Below, in pieces: positions 1-13,319 of a stretch of DNA of 64,000 nucleotides; the stretch's first letter is position 1, and every line of letters begins with the position of its first letter. The position numbers were made by a program, and so were the translations under genes. The notes beneath the pieces are model-generated. The model was not told the origin of the DNA. It made no database searches and worked only from the letters and a program-made list of their open reading frames with translations. The DNA comes from Otis tarda (lineage: Eukaryota > Chordata > Aves > Otidiformes > Otididae): NCBI GenBank assembly GCA_026413225.1, contig CM048557.1, positions 17,524,871-17,588,870 on the forward strand, in the 5' to 3' direction.

Positions 1-1087
1 CTTGAGTGGTGGTGGGGCTGCATGGAGGTCGAAACAGAACAACAAAAAAAACCAAACCCAAAATTGTTGGTTTTCTTTCCATCCCCACCGGATGAAGCGG
101 CGCAGGAGCTGCCCGTGATCACCTCGGTTGAATTTAGGGGAGGCTTGGCCTTCCCGGCAGCCAGGCGTGCTCCTTGGGGGTCAGGGTGGCCGTGAGCCTC
201 CCCCTGCCCTCCCCAGCCCTGCGCTCTCTGGAGATGTGCGGAGTGGCACAGGCATGGCCTGGGAGCCCCCAAAATACCTGCTGCCTGGGACGCAGCTGGT
301 AGCGCTGATGGGATGGCCGAGTTTTGGCCCCGCTTTTGGCAGGGGCACTTGGAGATGCAGCAGCTCAAGCGCCTGAATTAGCGAACCTGCTGCTCGCAGT
401 TGGTTCCCCCCCTCCTTGCCTTGCGATATCTCCTTTAAAAACAACACCCAAAAAAGTGAAATCCAGCACCGTGGTGAATCATGAGATCTTTCCCCTCGAG
501 GAATGTTTCCGTTTGCTCTGGTGCTCCAGCTGAAGTAGAGTTAAAGGCGACATCTCCTTGCTGGACAAGGAAGGAGAAGCTGGGTGTGGAGCAGGGATCT
601 TCGGGCGCCTGTTGAAATGGCAGATGGGGGCATGTGCTGCAGCCTTCTGCGGAGCTGCACTGACCGGCCGCCATTTGGTGCCCCGTTTTTGGTGGGAAAA
701 GGGGATGCGCTTGATCATGGGGTGCATAGCAAAGCGGGTGAGAGCATCGGGACCTTTCTCTGCCAGCGCCGTGCTGAGGAAGAAGAGGCTGTTCATGGGC
801 TTGATGCTTTAATTTCAATATGTGTTCAGCAGCCGTGATACCCAGGGTTTAGTTAAAAACCTGCCATTCTAGCAAATGTCTTGCCTTGTGCTCGGTCACT
901 TTGCTTCCCCTCTGATGGTCTTGAATAAGAAAAAGCAAAACCGAACAGCAGTGAAGGCCAATGCAAAATGCTTCGTAAACTGAAGTGATTACAAAATTGC
1001 TTCTGTTGTATAACCTCGGTGGTGGCTGCTTAACACCTTGCTGTTTGGAGAGCAGCAAGGTCCTGGGCTGAGCTGGCAGGGCTGCAG

Positions 1088-1193
1088 GCGGTGGTGCCTG
1101 TCCCCAGGTTGTTGCAATTCGCTGGGCAGCGGGAAGTTTGAGAGAGCGACGGGACCTGCGGCGGCTGTTGCTCCATCGAGCTCCTCGGCGCGT
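1088..1193. other. Small CpG-dense patch
   Basis: About 11 CpG occur in roughly 105 bp, ending in CTCGGCGCG. The patch is short and no exon or promoter motif was tied to it. Confidence 0.3.
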
Positions 1194-1711
1194 TACACTG
1201 TTTGGTTTCCTGCAGTATTTTTGTATTTCTACCTCAGCTGTGTTCAAGCCGTTGTTCTGTTGGATACAAAACCACTCTCTACTCAATTTTACACCCTTCC
1301 TAAGTGATTTGCCTTAGTTCTTCCTCAATGTACAAGTTACTTTTTTTCCTGGATGCATTGGCTGAGTTAGCCTCCTCCAGACTACAAGTTTCTGTTTAAA
1401 GAGTCCTATGTATCAACAGCTTTGTAATTGAAAAATAGATTTTAAAATTTATTTATTTTCCTTGGCAAGTTCTGGTCTGTGAATGGGTTCTGCTTCTTGC
1501 AGGGTTTGCTTAGTAGCTTCTCTGAATGATACTTTCTCGAATTACTTGGAATTTTAAATTTACTCCTTTTTTGTCCTTTTCAACATACTAATATGTTGCA
1601 TCTTTTAAGGGCCTGTGAAGCATTGTCTCAGCTCTTTGGTAACTGTCCTGCCTGTCATTTATTGTTTTCACAGTTGTAAGCTGCCTTCTTGTTTGTTTTG
1701 GGTTTTTTTGC

Positions 1712-2478
1712 TTTTTTTTTTTTTGCTTTTTTTTTTCAGCAAAAGGAAGATTGGCCAACAGAAGTGCTCTGAAAGACACATTTATCTTTAAAAAAAAAAC
1801 CCAACAGCGACCAAACAAGCAGGCAGCCACACCCATCCAGCAGTATGATTTCTTATCTTGGAGCTTGACTCATAATTCTGATGGCTCCTTACCTTTATCG
1901 TTATTTAAAAAAGAAAGTAGTTTTCTTAGCTATTCCTTCGGTGCCAGGCTGAAGAGCTTTGTGCATGTGTCATTTTTTTTTTTCGGATGTCCTCCTGTCT
2001 CTTTTACGTCACCCCGACCTGCAGGACCCCGTAATCTTGCCTATAGGCTTCTTTTTTTTTTTTTTTTTCTCTGATGTGCAGAAAATAGGGAGATGCTTGA
2101 GAGTATCTCCTGCTGGTGAATCTCACCTTCTATGCAGGCGATCGTGTTTCACCAGCTTGGTTTTGCAAAACGTCAATTCGACTCTGTGGAGCTGGCAAAA
2201 ATGTTTCAGGCTGTGTTTTGCATAGATGCTCTCTCAGATGTGAGGTTTCACTGCCTGGGTGTTACATCTGTTTTTCCTGTCACAGGATAGTCTACCTCCC
2301 TGAACCGTTACGTTGCCGAGAGCAACTGGCAGAGCAAATGCAGGGGCAGGGGGAAGAGAGGACTGCTTTCATCCTTGCTTCGTCAGCCCCAGCCACAGCC
2401 TCCCTCGTTTGCTCCTTGCGTGTTTTAGCGACAGGATTGTGCAGGATCTTTTCTGAGCAAAACCTTTTTTTTTTTTTT
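1712..2478 (+). repeat. Cluster of T-tracts
   Basis: Within about 770 bp there are T runs at 1712-1724, 1727-1736, 1973-1983, 2052-2068 and 2465-2478. The unique sequence between them matches nothing I recognise. The run ending at 1736 is followed by CAG and would look like a splice acceptor. Confidence 0.8.
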
Positions 2479-5400
2479 CCACCTTTTTTCTTTTTTTAGA
2501 ATTAAAATCGCCCCAAAAAGTGTGTGTTAAGACCGACTTTGAAACTGGAAGACTGTTAATGCTTCACAGTCGTGCTGGAGTAATTCCTGTGCTTTCCTCT
2601 CCTGCGTTTTAATTGCAGGAGAGAGTAGTTCAGCTCCCACAGCTCGAGCTGTTCTAGGGGCACGTCTGTACTCTGCAAATAAGCTTTCACCTTGTTATCT
2701 TTTACTTCTTTTGGCAATGCTGTGCACCTGGGTCTCCGTACCGGGGCAGACGTTGTTCAAGAACCCACCCAAACAAACCTGCGGCTGCTCTGTGCGAAGG
2801 ACAGGCCTCAGAGATGCTGAAGTTGTGGTGCTGTGGGTAGAGCTTTGTGGGAGGGTTGCTTGCTGCATCCCCTTTAGTGTTCGGCACCCTGTGTCACTCC
2901 CAGTTGTCCATTTCACTGAGCAGTGCCAGGGTGGTTTAAGGAATTGGTCCGTGCCGTGCTGGAAATGGCTCAGCACGGCAGCGCAGTAGCTGCTGTGCGA
3001 CGGAAGGCAGTTTTCTGGCACGTGCAAGATAATCTCCCGTGCTGAGGTTAGCAGTCTTGGCTAGTTTGCTTTGATACATCTCCCCATTTTACATAGCAGT
3101 GGGTGTTTCTGAAACAACTGTTCAGACTCGAGTGCTGACTGTGAATTTCGAGGCGTTCGGGTGCTCCGCTTAGCTGTGCGTTTGCTTTGACACCCTCAGC
3201 ATCAGGTATTTGCGGAGGGATGGGTGCAGATTCGCCTCCCTAAGTGTCTGCTTGAGCACCAGCCATCCTTCCTGGCTCGGCATCACGCCGGGTTGCCTCT
3301 GCACGTGCCGTCCTCCTTTGCGCGGCAGGAGAGCTAAATTGGGATTGGAAGAGAGCTGGCAAGAGGCCTGGGTGTTCCTAGAAAGATATTGATTGCCCTG
3401 GACAGTCCGGGTTTGTTTCTTTTGTTTCCTTGGCTCTCGTCTTGGGATCGGGCTCGTTAGGGCAGCAGCTTGACGGAGGATGGAGAAACAGTGCAGGCTT
3501 TGCGGATTGAGACTGGAGCGGTGCCATCCCAGCCCGCTTCTCTCAAGTGTTAAGTCTGAAGCAGCCTGCCTGGTAATTCCATTAATGGGAGCCTAGTGCC
3601 GAGAGATAAATGTAATTCCAGGGTAAAGCCGACGCTCGGGCTCAAATGGAGAGGATTTGCTGGTTCTCCTGGGTGTGCTGCTGTGAGTAATGTACTCCTG
3701 TATTACCCACAGACGATGTTTGAAGTCTAGATGTCAGCGTAAAGATCGGGCAGTGATTAAAAAAAAAAAATTCTGTTAAATCTGCATGGGAAGAAATCCT
3801 TGGCTCCAGAGCCTAGCTATCTCTTTGCAATGGGCTTTACCAGGAATAAAAGTTTCCCGCTGAACTCCTGACATGCAGGATGGCACAGAGCTAAGCAGCC
3901 AGCTAATTCAGGAGACAGCTTGCCTGGGATACAGCCAGAACGAGCTCTCTGTGTATAATCAATGCAGAGCAAAAATGATACCCTGTGTATATCACACCAG
4001 AGAGCTTGCAAGCACATCAGAGCTAGCCACCACAACTGCAAGTAGCGCAAGCTCCTCCACATTTTTGGACGGTGTGGTTCATGCTTGAATTCTGAGATTA
4101 CTGTCCTGGCCAGCTGTTTTCCCCATTCAATTTCTGTTTTTTTGCAGACCACATCTTCCTGTTTGCCATTGTATAATACCCTTATGGCACCATCAGCAAG
4201 TCTTGCGTTGAAAAGGAATGGTTAATTGGGATATTTTTAGCTCTCCTTGTGGCTTGGATCCTGGAAATCCAGCACAGGAGCCAGCACCGTTCAGCTTTAT
4301 GCAGAGGAGCTTCTTGTGCCGCAGGCGGCTGCTGAGCAGTTGTGTCTGGCAGAGTGGGAGCTCACAGCACCGATGAGCCCCAGTGCTGTGGTACCCCCAA
4401 AATCCAGCAAACAATGTGCTTGCTCCCACTTTTTGGAGCTCAGTGCAGGGTTTTCCCTGTGGGAAACTACCTGTCATCAGCCCAAGGCAGGGGGGAAAGG
4501 GTACATGAAGAGGAAGCAAATGCTAGGGATGCTCCACCCGCTGCGTGCCCCCATCACACCAACTTCGCCCGAGTCTCCATCGGGACAAATCTGATCTCCT
4601 TAGGACTTGGGGCCCTGCTAGCATCCTGACAGCGGGATTAAAGCCAGCTTACTCAGAAATGCTTGCCAATGCCTCCTCTGCTGTGAGAGGTGTGGGGGAG
4701 ATCTGCTTGTTCAGCAAAGTGGGGTACACGCTTTGCTGGTAGGTCTAGCAGCTGCTAGGACAGCTGTCCAAAGTCCGCAACCTGCCCAATGCATCTCTTG
4801 CTTTTCTTTGCAGTAGCTGTGCAGACATAGCTGACTTATTTACACAGACGCTTTGGGCCAGCTCGCTCGCCAGGAATTAGCAGGATCTCATTGAGACTCA
4901 CCACTTGGCTCGAGTTTTTAAATCTCCTGCCTCCCCTTCCCTTCAGCTCTGTTCCCCACAGTGAGGGTCACGCTTTGCATGCCTTTCCCCAGCTGCTAAA
5001 TCTGCGGCCTGCCAGGCGCGTGGAGGGTGTGTGGTGGAAACCTGGCAGTTGCCTCGACCAAGCGTGCAAGAGCCACATCTGCCGCTCACCGCTGTGGTGG
5101 CAGGATGTTGGGGGGATGCAGGTGTCAGTCTGAGCTACTGCAATTGCTTTTTCTTTTTTTTTAATTTCCCCTATCTGCATCATAGCTGACTACTCAAGTT
5201 TTAGTTTAGTAGCATGCTTTTCTCTTCCCAAGATAAAATTTTTCAGTGTCTCCTTTCCTTCTTTAGTAGCTCTGACACCTGATTTGGGCTTGAGCAGAGC
5301 AAAGTTGCACCCGTAGTGAATTGCTTATCTTGTCAAACATTTCAGTGCAGAGTAGAGCAGGAGGGAGCAGGTAAGAAAATGACCTGCATGTTTAGAAATT

Positions 5401-7763
5401 CAGTATCTCGAAAAATGTTCTATCTGTGGTTTCTTACTGTTTCTCTCTTCCCTTCCCCCTCAGTTCCGTGAGTCAAAACTGGTTGCGAGAGCATCTTTGT
5501 CTGAATAGGGGGGAGCTTATCAGGGAGGATGTAATAGGTTTGTTTCCTCTAGGTGGTAATAAAGTGGGTCAGAAGTGTTGCGTGTGCCGTTGCTGCTGAT
5601 TACAGTGTTAACCAGATAAAGTTACTGAGGTTGTTTCGAAGCATCACTATTTTTTTTTTTTTGCTCCCTGACTCACTGCATGAGTTTCACAGGGAAACCT
5701 GTGCCTAATCTGCAAAGCATTGATTTGCTTGATGGCTCTTCTGGCCTGGGTGAACAGTTGAGAAACCTTCTTGCTGCCTTGCTACAACAGTTTGGGTGGC
5801 CTGGGACTGAATTCATTCTTTACCAAAGTATTTTTGAGCCACATCTGCAGCCCCATCTGGTTTGCTGCATAGCTGACCAGGCAGCTGTACCAGCACAGCT
5901 GTGGAGGAATGGCCTGCGCTGCTGTGGACTGATGCTCATCACACTGCTCACTAGGAGAAAGGGCTGGTAGGACCATCGCTTGGCCTCCTGGAGGCTCCAA
6001 GGCTGTTTGCTCTAGATGTCTAGAGGCTGAACAAATAGAGCCTGATAACATTGTCCTTCTGACTCTCTTGAGCTTATGGTGTAAATCCCACGACAGGCAC
6101 TGCAGGTCATGAACTGAGGATGCTGAGCAGTGCTAGGGATACCTGGAACAGCATGACATTTGGTGAGCAGTTCTCACTGCTGAACCCTAACAAGGAGCCT
6201 GTTGAAAAGCCACAAGCAGCTGGGCTTGGCATTAATTCCTATTGCAGTATCAGGGAGTCAGCTCCTCTGGGTCCTCTCTGAGTTTTTGAGGCTGGAGGCC
6301 TTCTGATGTTGTATCTGCTCCACTGTGAGGCATTTGAGAAGTGACCTGATGGCTACGCTTTGGTACCTCTGTGTGATGAAGAGATCTGGCTGAAGGCTCC
6401 TCAGGGTTTCCCATACTGTGAGAGAAAGATGCCGTGAGATACAGCGGGTAGAATTTGAAGTTGGGTTGAGAGTAGGGAGTGGGGGGCTGTATAATATATA
6501 GCTGAGAGATCCAATAAGCTTCAGAAGACCTTAATCGTTGAAGGGGTTGAACTGGTTTCCAGCTGAGGTTTAAAATGTGATTATCTGCCTCTTAAAGTGA
6601 GGTACTGTAATCTGTTTTCTGTGGAAAAAATTGCATGGTGCACGTGTTGAGACAAGAGGCGGACTCAGCTGAGCAAGTGTGTGTGGTGCTTTCAGGCTTG
6701 GTCTGTAAGTCCACTTGTTTATTCTGGCCTTCTGCAAACCAGTGAGAGCACAAGGAGCTTTCTTTCCTGCAGCATTGCCCTTGCTGTGCTATTAATGCCC
6801 GAGGGTCTGGGTGGAAGTCGTCGTCGTCTTACGCTCTTGTGTGCCAGCACTCGGTCTGGTGGCAGGCAGAGGCTCAGTGGCAGCCAGAGCTTTTCCCTCC
6901 GGCCTGCGCTGGAGGGAACAGGAGGGAGACGAGGAGGTCTCAGCCCCTCTTTGGCAGTGGTGAACTGTTGTCAGCTCCCTGCATGTCTGAGGAAATGGTT
7001 TTCCAAGTCACCTGTTGGGATTTTGCAGGGAGCTCTTCCCTTACTGCTTTCCTGCCTTGGGCATGGGTGCCAGCTGGATCTCCGCTGACCTCTTCCTGTG
7101 GCATGTCAAAGCAGTTCAGTCTTGGGGGATTACACAGTTATCTCCTGCAGGGTGCTGGATCCAACATGGGGCAGCTGGATGGACAGAGAGGTCCATCCCC
7201 AGGGAGGCTGGGCGGGAGGGGTGATTGCCCTTCCAGCCCTCAGCTGGGAAACACGTCCCTGTTGGCTCGAACGGTGCTGCTAGTCCATATTCTCCGACTG
7301 CTGGAGGTGGCAGGCTTTGAAATGAAAGGATTGGGTTAGCTGGTAGCCTGCTTGAGCTGACAGAGCATGAATTTAGCTCTTCTTATTTTATTTCAGGAAA
7401 TTATATTAAGAAAGGAGCAAAAGAGGCTGTGCAGCAGAGGCTGCTCCTGCTGCTGCTGTCTGCTTGCAGAGCTGTGTTGCAGAGTGATTGCTTCTGATGC
7501 GGCGAAGCCGGTGGGGAAAGCAGAGCTGTGGCATGGGCCAGGAGATCTCTGCAGAGGTGTGGACAAAGAGCTGGCTTGGTTACTTTGGCTCATCTTTTGA
7601 GCCAGGCATGGGCATTGCTGCCATCTGTTATCCGTGGTCGCTTGCGTCTCGGTGAGTGCAGTGAGCTGCTCTTTCCTGCAAGCCAAGGAGCCGTGCTCTG
7701 CCCCAAGTCCCCATTGCCAGGAGGTGGCATGCAGGCAACTGAACGGTCCCTGGCCATAAATGT

Positions 7764-8291
7764 CATAGAATCATAGAATGGTTAGGGTTGGAAGGGACCT
7801 TCAAAGGTCATCTAGTCCAACCCCCCTTGCAAGGAGCAGGGACATCTCCAACCAGATCAGGTTGCTCAGAGCCCTGTCCAACCTGGCCTTGAATGATTAC
7901 AGGGATGGGGCATCAACCACCTCTCTGGGCAACCTGTGCCAGTGTTCTACCACCCTCAGTGTAAAAAATTTTTTCCTAATATCTAATCTGAATCTACCTC
8001 CCTCTAGTTTAAAACCATTATCCCTTGTCCTGTCGCAACAGGCCCTACTGAGGAGTTTTTCCCCATCTTTCCTGTAGGCTCACTTGAGGTACTGGAAGGC
8101 TGCTATGAGGTCTCCCTGGAGCCTCCTCTTCTCCAGGCTGAACAGCCCCAACTCTTTCAGCCCGTGCTCACAGGAGAGGTGCTCCAGCCCTCTCATCATC
8201 TTTGTGCCTCTCCTCTGGACCCTGTCCAACTGGTCCATGTCCTTCTTATGTTGGGGGCTCCACAGCTGGACGCAGTACTCCAGGTGGGGTC
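7764..8291 (-). mobile_element. CR1 fragment (3' end of ORF2 plus 3' UTR), decayed
   Basis: The left edge has two CATAGAAT units, then GGTTAGGGTTGGAAGGGACC, the reverse complement of the CR1 3' end. The fragment aligns base by base with the copy at 42171 and stops abruptly at about 8291, after CAGGTGGGGTC. Compared with the open copy, its ORF2 frame has a TAA (TTA at 7897-7899 on the + strand) and the normal terminal TAG is changed to TGG. It is therefore a dead relic of the same or a close subfamily. The truncation leaves only the last part of the reverse-transcriptase C-terminus. Confidence 0.95.
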
Positions 8292-10427
8292 ACATGTCGC
8301 ATGTGTGATGGCTCCTCTGTCCTGCCTAGCAGCAGCTCTGTGGTTACAGCTAGTTGCAGCTGACTTCAAAAACTCTGCTCTGTAAAGATTGGACTGAATT
8401 AATCCGTTGTGGTTTGGTTTTTTTTTCCTTTAAAACTAAGATAAAATGAATTTCTGCGTAGATGAAAGCTTGAACTTTGGAGTAAAGTCCATGATTTTCT
8501 TAAGGATGCTTTGAGATATTTCTGGGGTGTGCGTGTGCTCTGCATAGTAACAGTTATCAGGAAAACTGAGAACTGGGCAGTTGGAGATGTGAAGCTGGTT
8601 AACTGATTTTAATGCCATGGAAACTCAAGTAGCTGTGTGCTTTTTCTGGTGGGGAAGAAAAAAAGCTGCATTAAGTGGAGGAGCAGCTCTGGGTATTTCT
8701 GTGAAGAATATTTAAAGGAGACTCGAATGTGAGGGTTTTAACTATGCTCATCTGTTCATGTGGAGAGCTGGTGGAGCTGGTGGTTTCGCTGCGAGCACGG
8801 CAGCGATCACGGGCGAGGCTTGCCTGGGGGCCCTGGTGTGACTAATGCTGCATAAATTTACAAAAACAGGAGAGGATTAGCTCTGCCTGCTTCAGGCAGC
8901 TAGGGGTGGGGGAGCTTGTCCAATTGCTGCCAGGATCTTTGGATGGTACCTCCGGGGATGCCGGGGCGTCAGCTCCCTCCGCTCAGCACAGCTTTGTGGC
9001 CTGTGCTTTTTTAGGTGGGGATCGTGCTCTTGCTGGTTTTGGTGGTGAGGTGGCTGGCTGGGCTGAGAAGACTTGTGCTGGTAGCCCTTGTGGTACCCTG
9101 AGCTCTGCACCTCCGTCCGTCAGGACCCTCAGTCCACCCCTGCACTGGAGGAGAAGTGGGATGGAGGTGGAGGGGGCTTGGGCCACCCCGTGCTGGGGAC
9201 AAGCCAACCTGTGGGGACCGTGCAGGGCTGTGCTGTGCTCTCCCTCCATGCTCCTGGTGCAGTTGAAGGAGGTCACATCTCAGGATGAAGGGCTGGCTTA
9301 GAGTTTGAGCTTGTGCTTCTGTTTTTCCGTCCTTATTTTCCAGGGTTCCTCTGCAAATAATTGGAAAATCCCTTCTATGGGCTGCCGTGACAGCCTCAGA
9401 AATGTCCAGATGGATTTGAACTTTGCTGCCGCAAAGGGCTTTGCGTATTTATTTTCAGCATCCTGCTGTCTGCTTTGCTGAAGAGCTTTTGCTAGATCCT
9501 TTGCATATGCTTGTCCTTGCTCCTCTTCTCCTGAAAACCGTTTGAGAACATTCTTCAACAATGTCAAAACACACCAAAAAAAAATTCTCAAACCTCATGG
9601 AGAATTTTTTTTTACCACTCTTCCTTGGTAAGCTGAGAGGCTTGCATAGCTGTGGTGTGTTGCTGTTTGGATGCATCAGTCTAGTTTGAAGACCTCAGAT
9701 ACCACTTCACCAGGCTGTTTTGGATGGGTCTTTGGAAAAGTGAGTGGCGGGGCACGTTCAGCAATGAATGGAGCCATTAATGTGTCTTTTAAATGACTTA
9801 CCCCTGTGCAAAGACAAAGCTATGATGAGTTGAAGCATCATAGCTTGAAAGGCTCATCTAGGTTTCCAGATGTACCCCTGTGCCATCTTTCTGAGGTCAT
9901 GCTTCCCATCAGCTTTAGCTGATCTCAGACTGTTCTCCTGCCAGAAATCCTTCCCCTTTATTTTTTTCTTTCTGGGATGGCTTCCAGTTGGATCAAGTGA
10001 ACGATAGTTGCTACCACAAGCGTGGAGATGACTGGGATGTGTAGAAGGGGGAGGAGGGAAAAGGCAGAACTGCCTGTTTTGTCAGCAAAGGGCAGTTTTG
10101 GATCAGTTAAAAGCTGATGAGCATGTGGGAGTGAGCATGGCTTGCTGAAGGGCCGTGTAGCCCCTGATAGAGCGTGTCCTACTTCTACCCCACCTTCTTC
10201 CCTGTAAAGGAAGGGTAAGGATTGTGAAGGAAGGGTAAGGATTGTGTTAATATTTCTGGGAGGCCACAGTGATGGTAGAGTCCTTTGAGGTGTGCTGGTG
10301 ACTGATGGCTTTATGTATGTGCTCAAAACGTTCAGCTTCCCAGTAAACCCGGGGTAGGTGTCCCTCTGGGAAGGCTTTGAGCACAGCATTTAGATAAAAT
10401 CTTCTGCTGAACATATCAAGGAGAATA
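8292..10427. other. Non-coding stretch between two CR1 copies
   Basis: Apart from the 20-bp duplication at 10207-10246, nothing is recognised. The 8900-9300 part is open in several frames on both strands because it is GC-rich, not because of a visible gene. Confidence 0.6.
10207..10246 (+). repeat. Perfect 20-bp tandem duplication
   Basis: AAGGAAGGGTAAGGATTGTG occurs twice with no mismatch and no spacer, about 180 bp before the + strand CR1. A recent slippage or duplication event is the simple reading. Confidence 0.95.
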
Positions 10428-10662
10428 TAAGATTAAGTATAAGGGAGAAATTTTCTATGATGAGGGTGGTGAGACACTGGAACAGGTTGTTCCGAGAAGC
10501 TGTGGATGCCTCATGGCTGGAAGTGTTCAAGGTCTGGTTGGACAGGGCTTTGAGCAACCTGGTCTAGTGCAAGATGTCCCTCCCCACAGCAGGGGGTTGA
10601 ACTATGTGATCTTTAAAAGGTCCCTTCCAACCCAAACCACTTTGTGAATTCTGTGATTTCTC
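10428..10662 (+). mobile_element. CR1 fragment, 3' end, + strand, old copy
   Basis: The segment GAGGGTGGTGAGACACTGG, followed by GGAAGTGTTCAAGG, TTTGAGCAACCTGGTCTAG and GGTCCCTTCCAACCC, is the sense 3' end of CR1. The terminal octamers are degenerate (GTGAATTCTGTGATTT instead of ATTCTATG repeats), pointing to an older insertion. The 5' edge is gradual and could lie 10-20 bases either way. It is the only clear CR1 on the + strand here. Confidence 0.92.
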
Positions 10663-13298
10663 TGCTTAAATATGCTGCAAACCAGGGCCTGATGTGTTAG
10701 TGCCTCTCTGTGAAGGAGCAGGACAAATCCTGCTCTCCTATTCTCCTCTGGCCTTCCTGCCCAACTTGTTATAAACATTTATCTGACCCGTCTCAGGCTG
10801 AAAAGCCGTTGTGTTAGGTCCTTGTTGCGAGTACGTTATTGCCTTGACAGTGGCTTCTCAAGGTCTGTTGGCTGGGGAGCTGGCGTGTTTTCGGTAGCTC
10901 TCTCGACGTGCTAACTGTTCCTGAGGAGTTCATCCTACGTGCTTGTGTTGAAGGGGGTTGTGCATCTTCCTGTTAAAAGCAGCGCGGACACTTGGCTTTG
11001 TCGTTGGTTATGAGGTCAGAACTGTTTGCTTGATCTGGAAATTGCTGGTGTTGCAAGATCATCACAGGAGGCGGGGAGAAAATTAGCATAAGCCTCTTAA
11101 AGAAAATGTTCTTTCTCAAAGCTGTCAGGAAACACCCCACCCCTCTATTTTGGCTTCAAAGTAGGGTTTCTTTTCTGGTGGGTGTATCTGCTCATGACAG
11201 GGGCATTAGCAAAATTGTACTGTTAGGCTTGGGATCTGGCAGGTCCCCCAAGGTCGCGTGCCTGCTCTCTTGGCCAGTGCCACCCTTCTCTTTTACTGTT
11301 TACGGCGTGGAGAACTTCTCTGGTTGCTCCTGCTGTGCAGAGCCCTCCTGTTTCTCTGCTTCATTGTTTTGCTTGCACCCTTCATTCCTGACCTAGTGAT
11401 GCTTCCTTCTCCCTTTGTAGGTCACCCGGTGTCGCTCAGTCCTCTGCCCCTATGCTTCGTAACTTTTTTATAAAACTCTGGTGAAACTTTACTTGCCGCA
11501 TTAGATGAAATAAAATGTTATTGTGTCTCTGTGGCACTAGTTCAGTCTCCCAACAAGCAACACATTGCAAGGTCAAGGACAGAAGGAAGTCACTGGAGTG
11601 GTGACACCGAGAAATGCGTGTTTTGGTGGACAAGTTGGAGCTGCAGGAAGGCAGCAGAGGAGCTTTGGTGGCATGAGTACATCATCCGTGCTCTGCATTG
11701 CCTGGAGCGTGGTCCCGTCTCTGGGGAGGAGCAGTCCTGGGGCGAGTGATGCTGCTGGGTACTGCAAGAAGGAAGTTTGGGAATGGGGGGATGATTCCCT
11801 GGCACTCAGCTGTGTTTCTAGTATATCTGTCTGCTGTGGGACAAAATGCTTTGTCTGAGAGCTATGGTTGCTTTGAGAAGGCAGGCCAGGCCACCTTCAT
11901 ATGGCTTTGATTAAATCCAGCAGCCAGCAGCACTTAGAGAAGCTACAAGCATCTCTATTTGCCTTGCTCAGCAGTACCAGGAGGCGAGGGGTTTAAGCTT
12001 TGCAAGAGATGTTTCTGCAATGTTGTCTGATAGTAGCAATCACATCAAGCAAGTTGTTAAAGGAAAAAGTTGCCGGAAGAGGAAGGAAGAAAAGTTTGCC
12101 TGCGTGGCAGCCGTGCTGCTGTCCCCACGTGCTGAGCCCTGGTGCAGGAGTTGGTCCATGCCAATGCAGATGAAGTCCTACAAAGCTGGTGCAGCCCCTT
12201 TAGATGTAAGGCATGTGAAGCTAAGGTATGAATTTCCTTGCTGGGGGAGGAAAGTTGTCTTTCTGTACTTTCATAAATAAGCTGCCATTGAAGATTATTG
12301 GCCAGGTTGGATTTGTCATGTTACTTCTGTCTTTGTAGAGGCTTTATGTTCCACTGCAAAAGAGTGTTCAGTTACTGACTTCAAAAGAAAAACAGAAGAC
12401 CCTCCTGGAGGTTCATAACATGAGAAAATAACTCTTGTGTTTTGGCTAGAGCGGTAATGAAAAGCAACAGGGAGAGCAATTACAAATGATGATGGAAAAT
12501 TTATTCTTGAGGCTGGAGCCCAAGGTCTGGGCTGTGGTGTTGTGGTCTTCAGCATTGTTTTCATCCTCAGAAATGCCTTCAGCCGTTCCGTAATGGGAAA
12601 GGAGAAAGGGGAAATTGGGAGGCCGAATGGATTACAGTCTCCTCAGTTTTTTTAAATACCGGCTGGCAGTGGCTGACATCTGTGAGTCACCGCAGAGACT
12701 AGGGAGAACAAGCAAGTCTCTTTCTCAGTCCAAGGTAAACCAATGTGCTGCATGAGTAAATTTTCTCTCAGTTCTTAACAAGGTCCAGTTGGCAGGAAAT
12801 ACGTGAGATGTTGTCGGGCTAATCCTGTACCTTCCCCTTGTTGGTTTGGTGCTTTGACTGGAGAAATTGTCCCACCCTGTTTCCTTACCTCCCCCCACTT
12901 CCAAATCCTCTCTCCATTACAACGTGCTTTAGGGTGGTTGCTCATCCATGTGTTCGTTGCTGTCGCCAAACCGCTGCATGAACAGAATGGGAAAAGTAAA
13001 ACCGTATTAGGTACGGTGACCTTTGCTTCAGTTGTATCATCAGAGAAAACATCTCCTTGTGGCAGCTTAGAATTGTTTCCAGTAGACCATCTCTTTTTCT
13101 GATGATACTTCTTCAGCATGCAGCAGGCACTTTGCATGCCTGCAGCGAGGTGTTTCTGCAGCTCATGGAGATGATTTCTGTCACAGCTTTTGCTCAGTGA
13201 TCCTAGATGTCTTTTCTGTGACTAATGTACAAAAGCTTTATAAAGCAATCAGTGGAAAATATAAATCTATTTATATTATGAAACCATAAAGATGAATC

Positions 13299-13319
13299 AA
13301 TAATAATAACAATAATAAT
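13299..13319 (+). repeat. (AAT)n short tandem repeat, one interruption
   Basis: An AATAATAATAACAATAATAAT tract within an AT-rich segment. Confidence 0.9.

Larger units (their letters stand above)
1..7763. other. Non-coding stretch, left end to first CR1
   Basis: Many short open frames overlap here on both strands, none with family resemblance. The sequence holds the CpG patch at 1088-1193, the T-tract cluster at 1712-2478 and a T run near 5650-5662. It could be intron or upstream flank of the USP6NL-like gene, or intergenic. No exon could be supported. Confidence 0.6.

Noticed and set aside
1727-1840. Strong-looking splice acceptor (T-tract then CAG) with a possible exon behind it
   Set aside because: The T-tract is one of a cluster of simple T runs, the following sequence includes an A-run, and no coding similarity or convincing donor was found.
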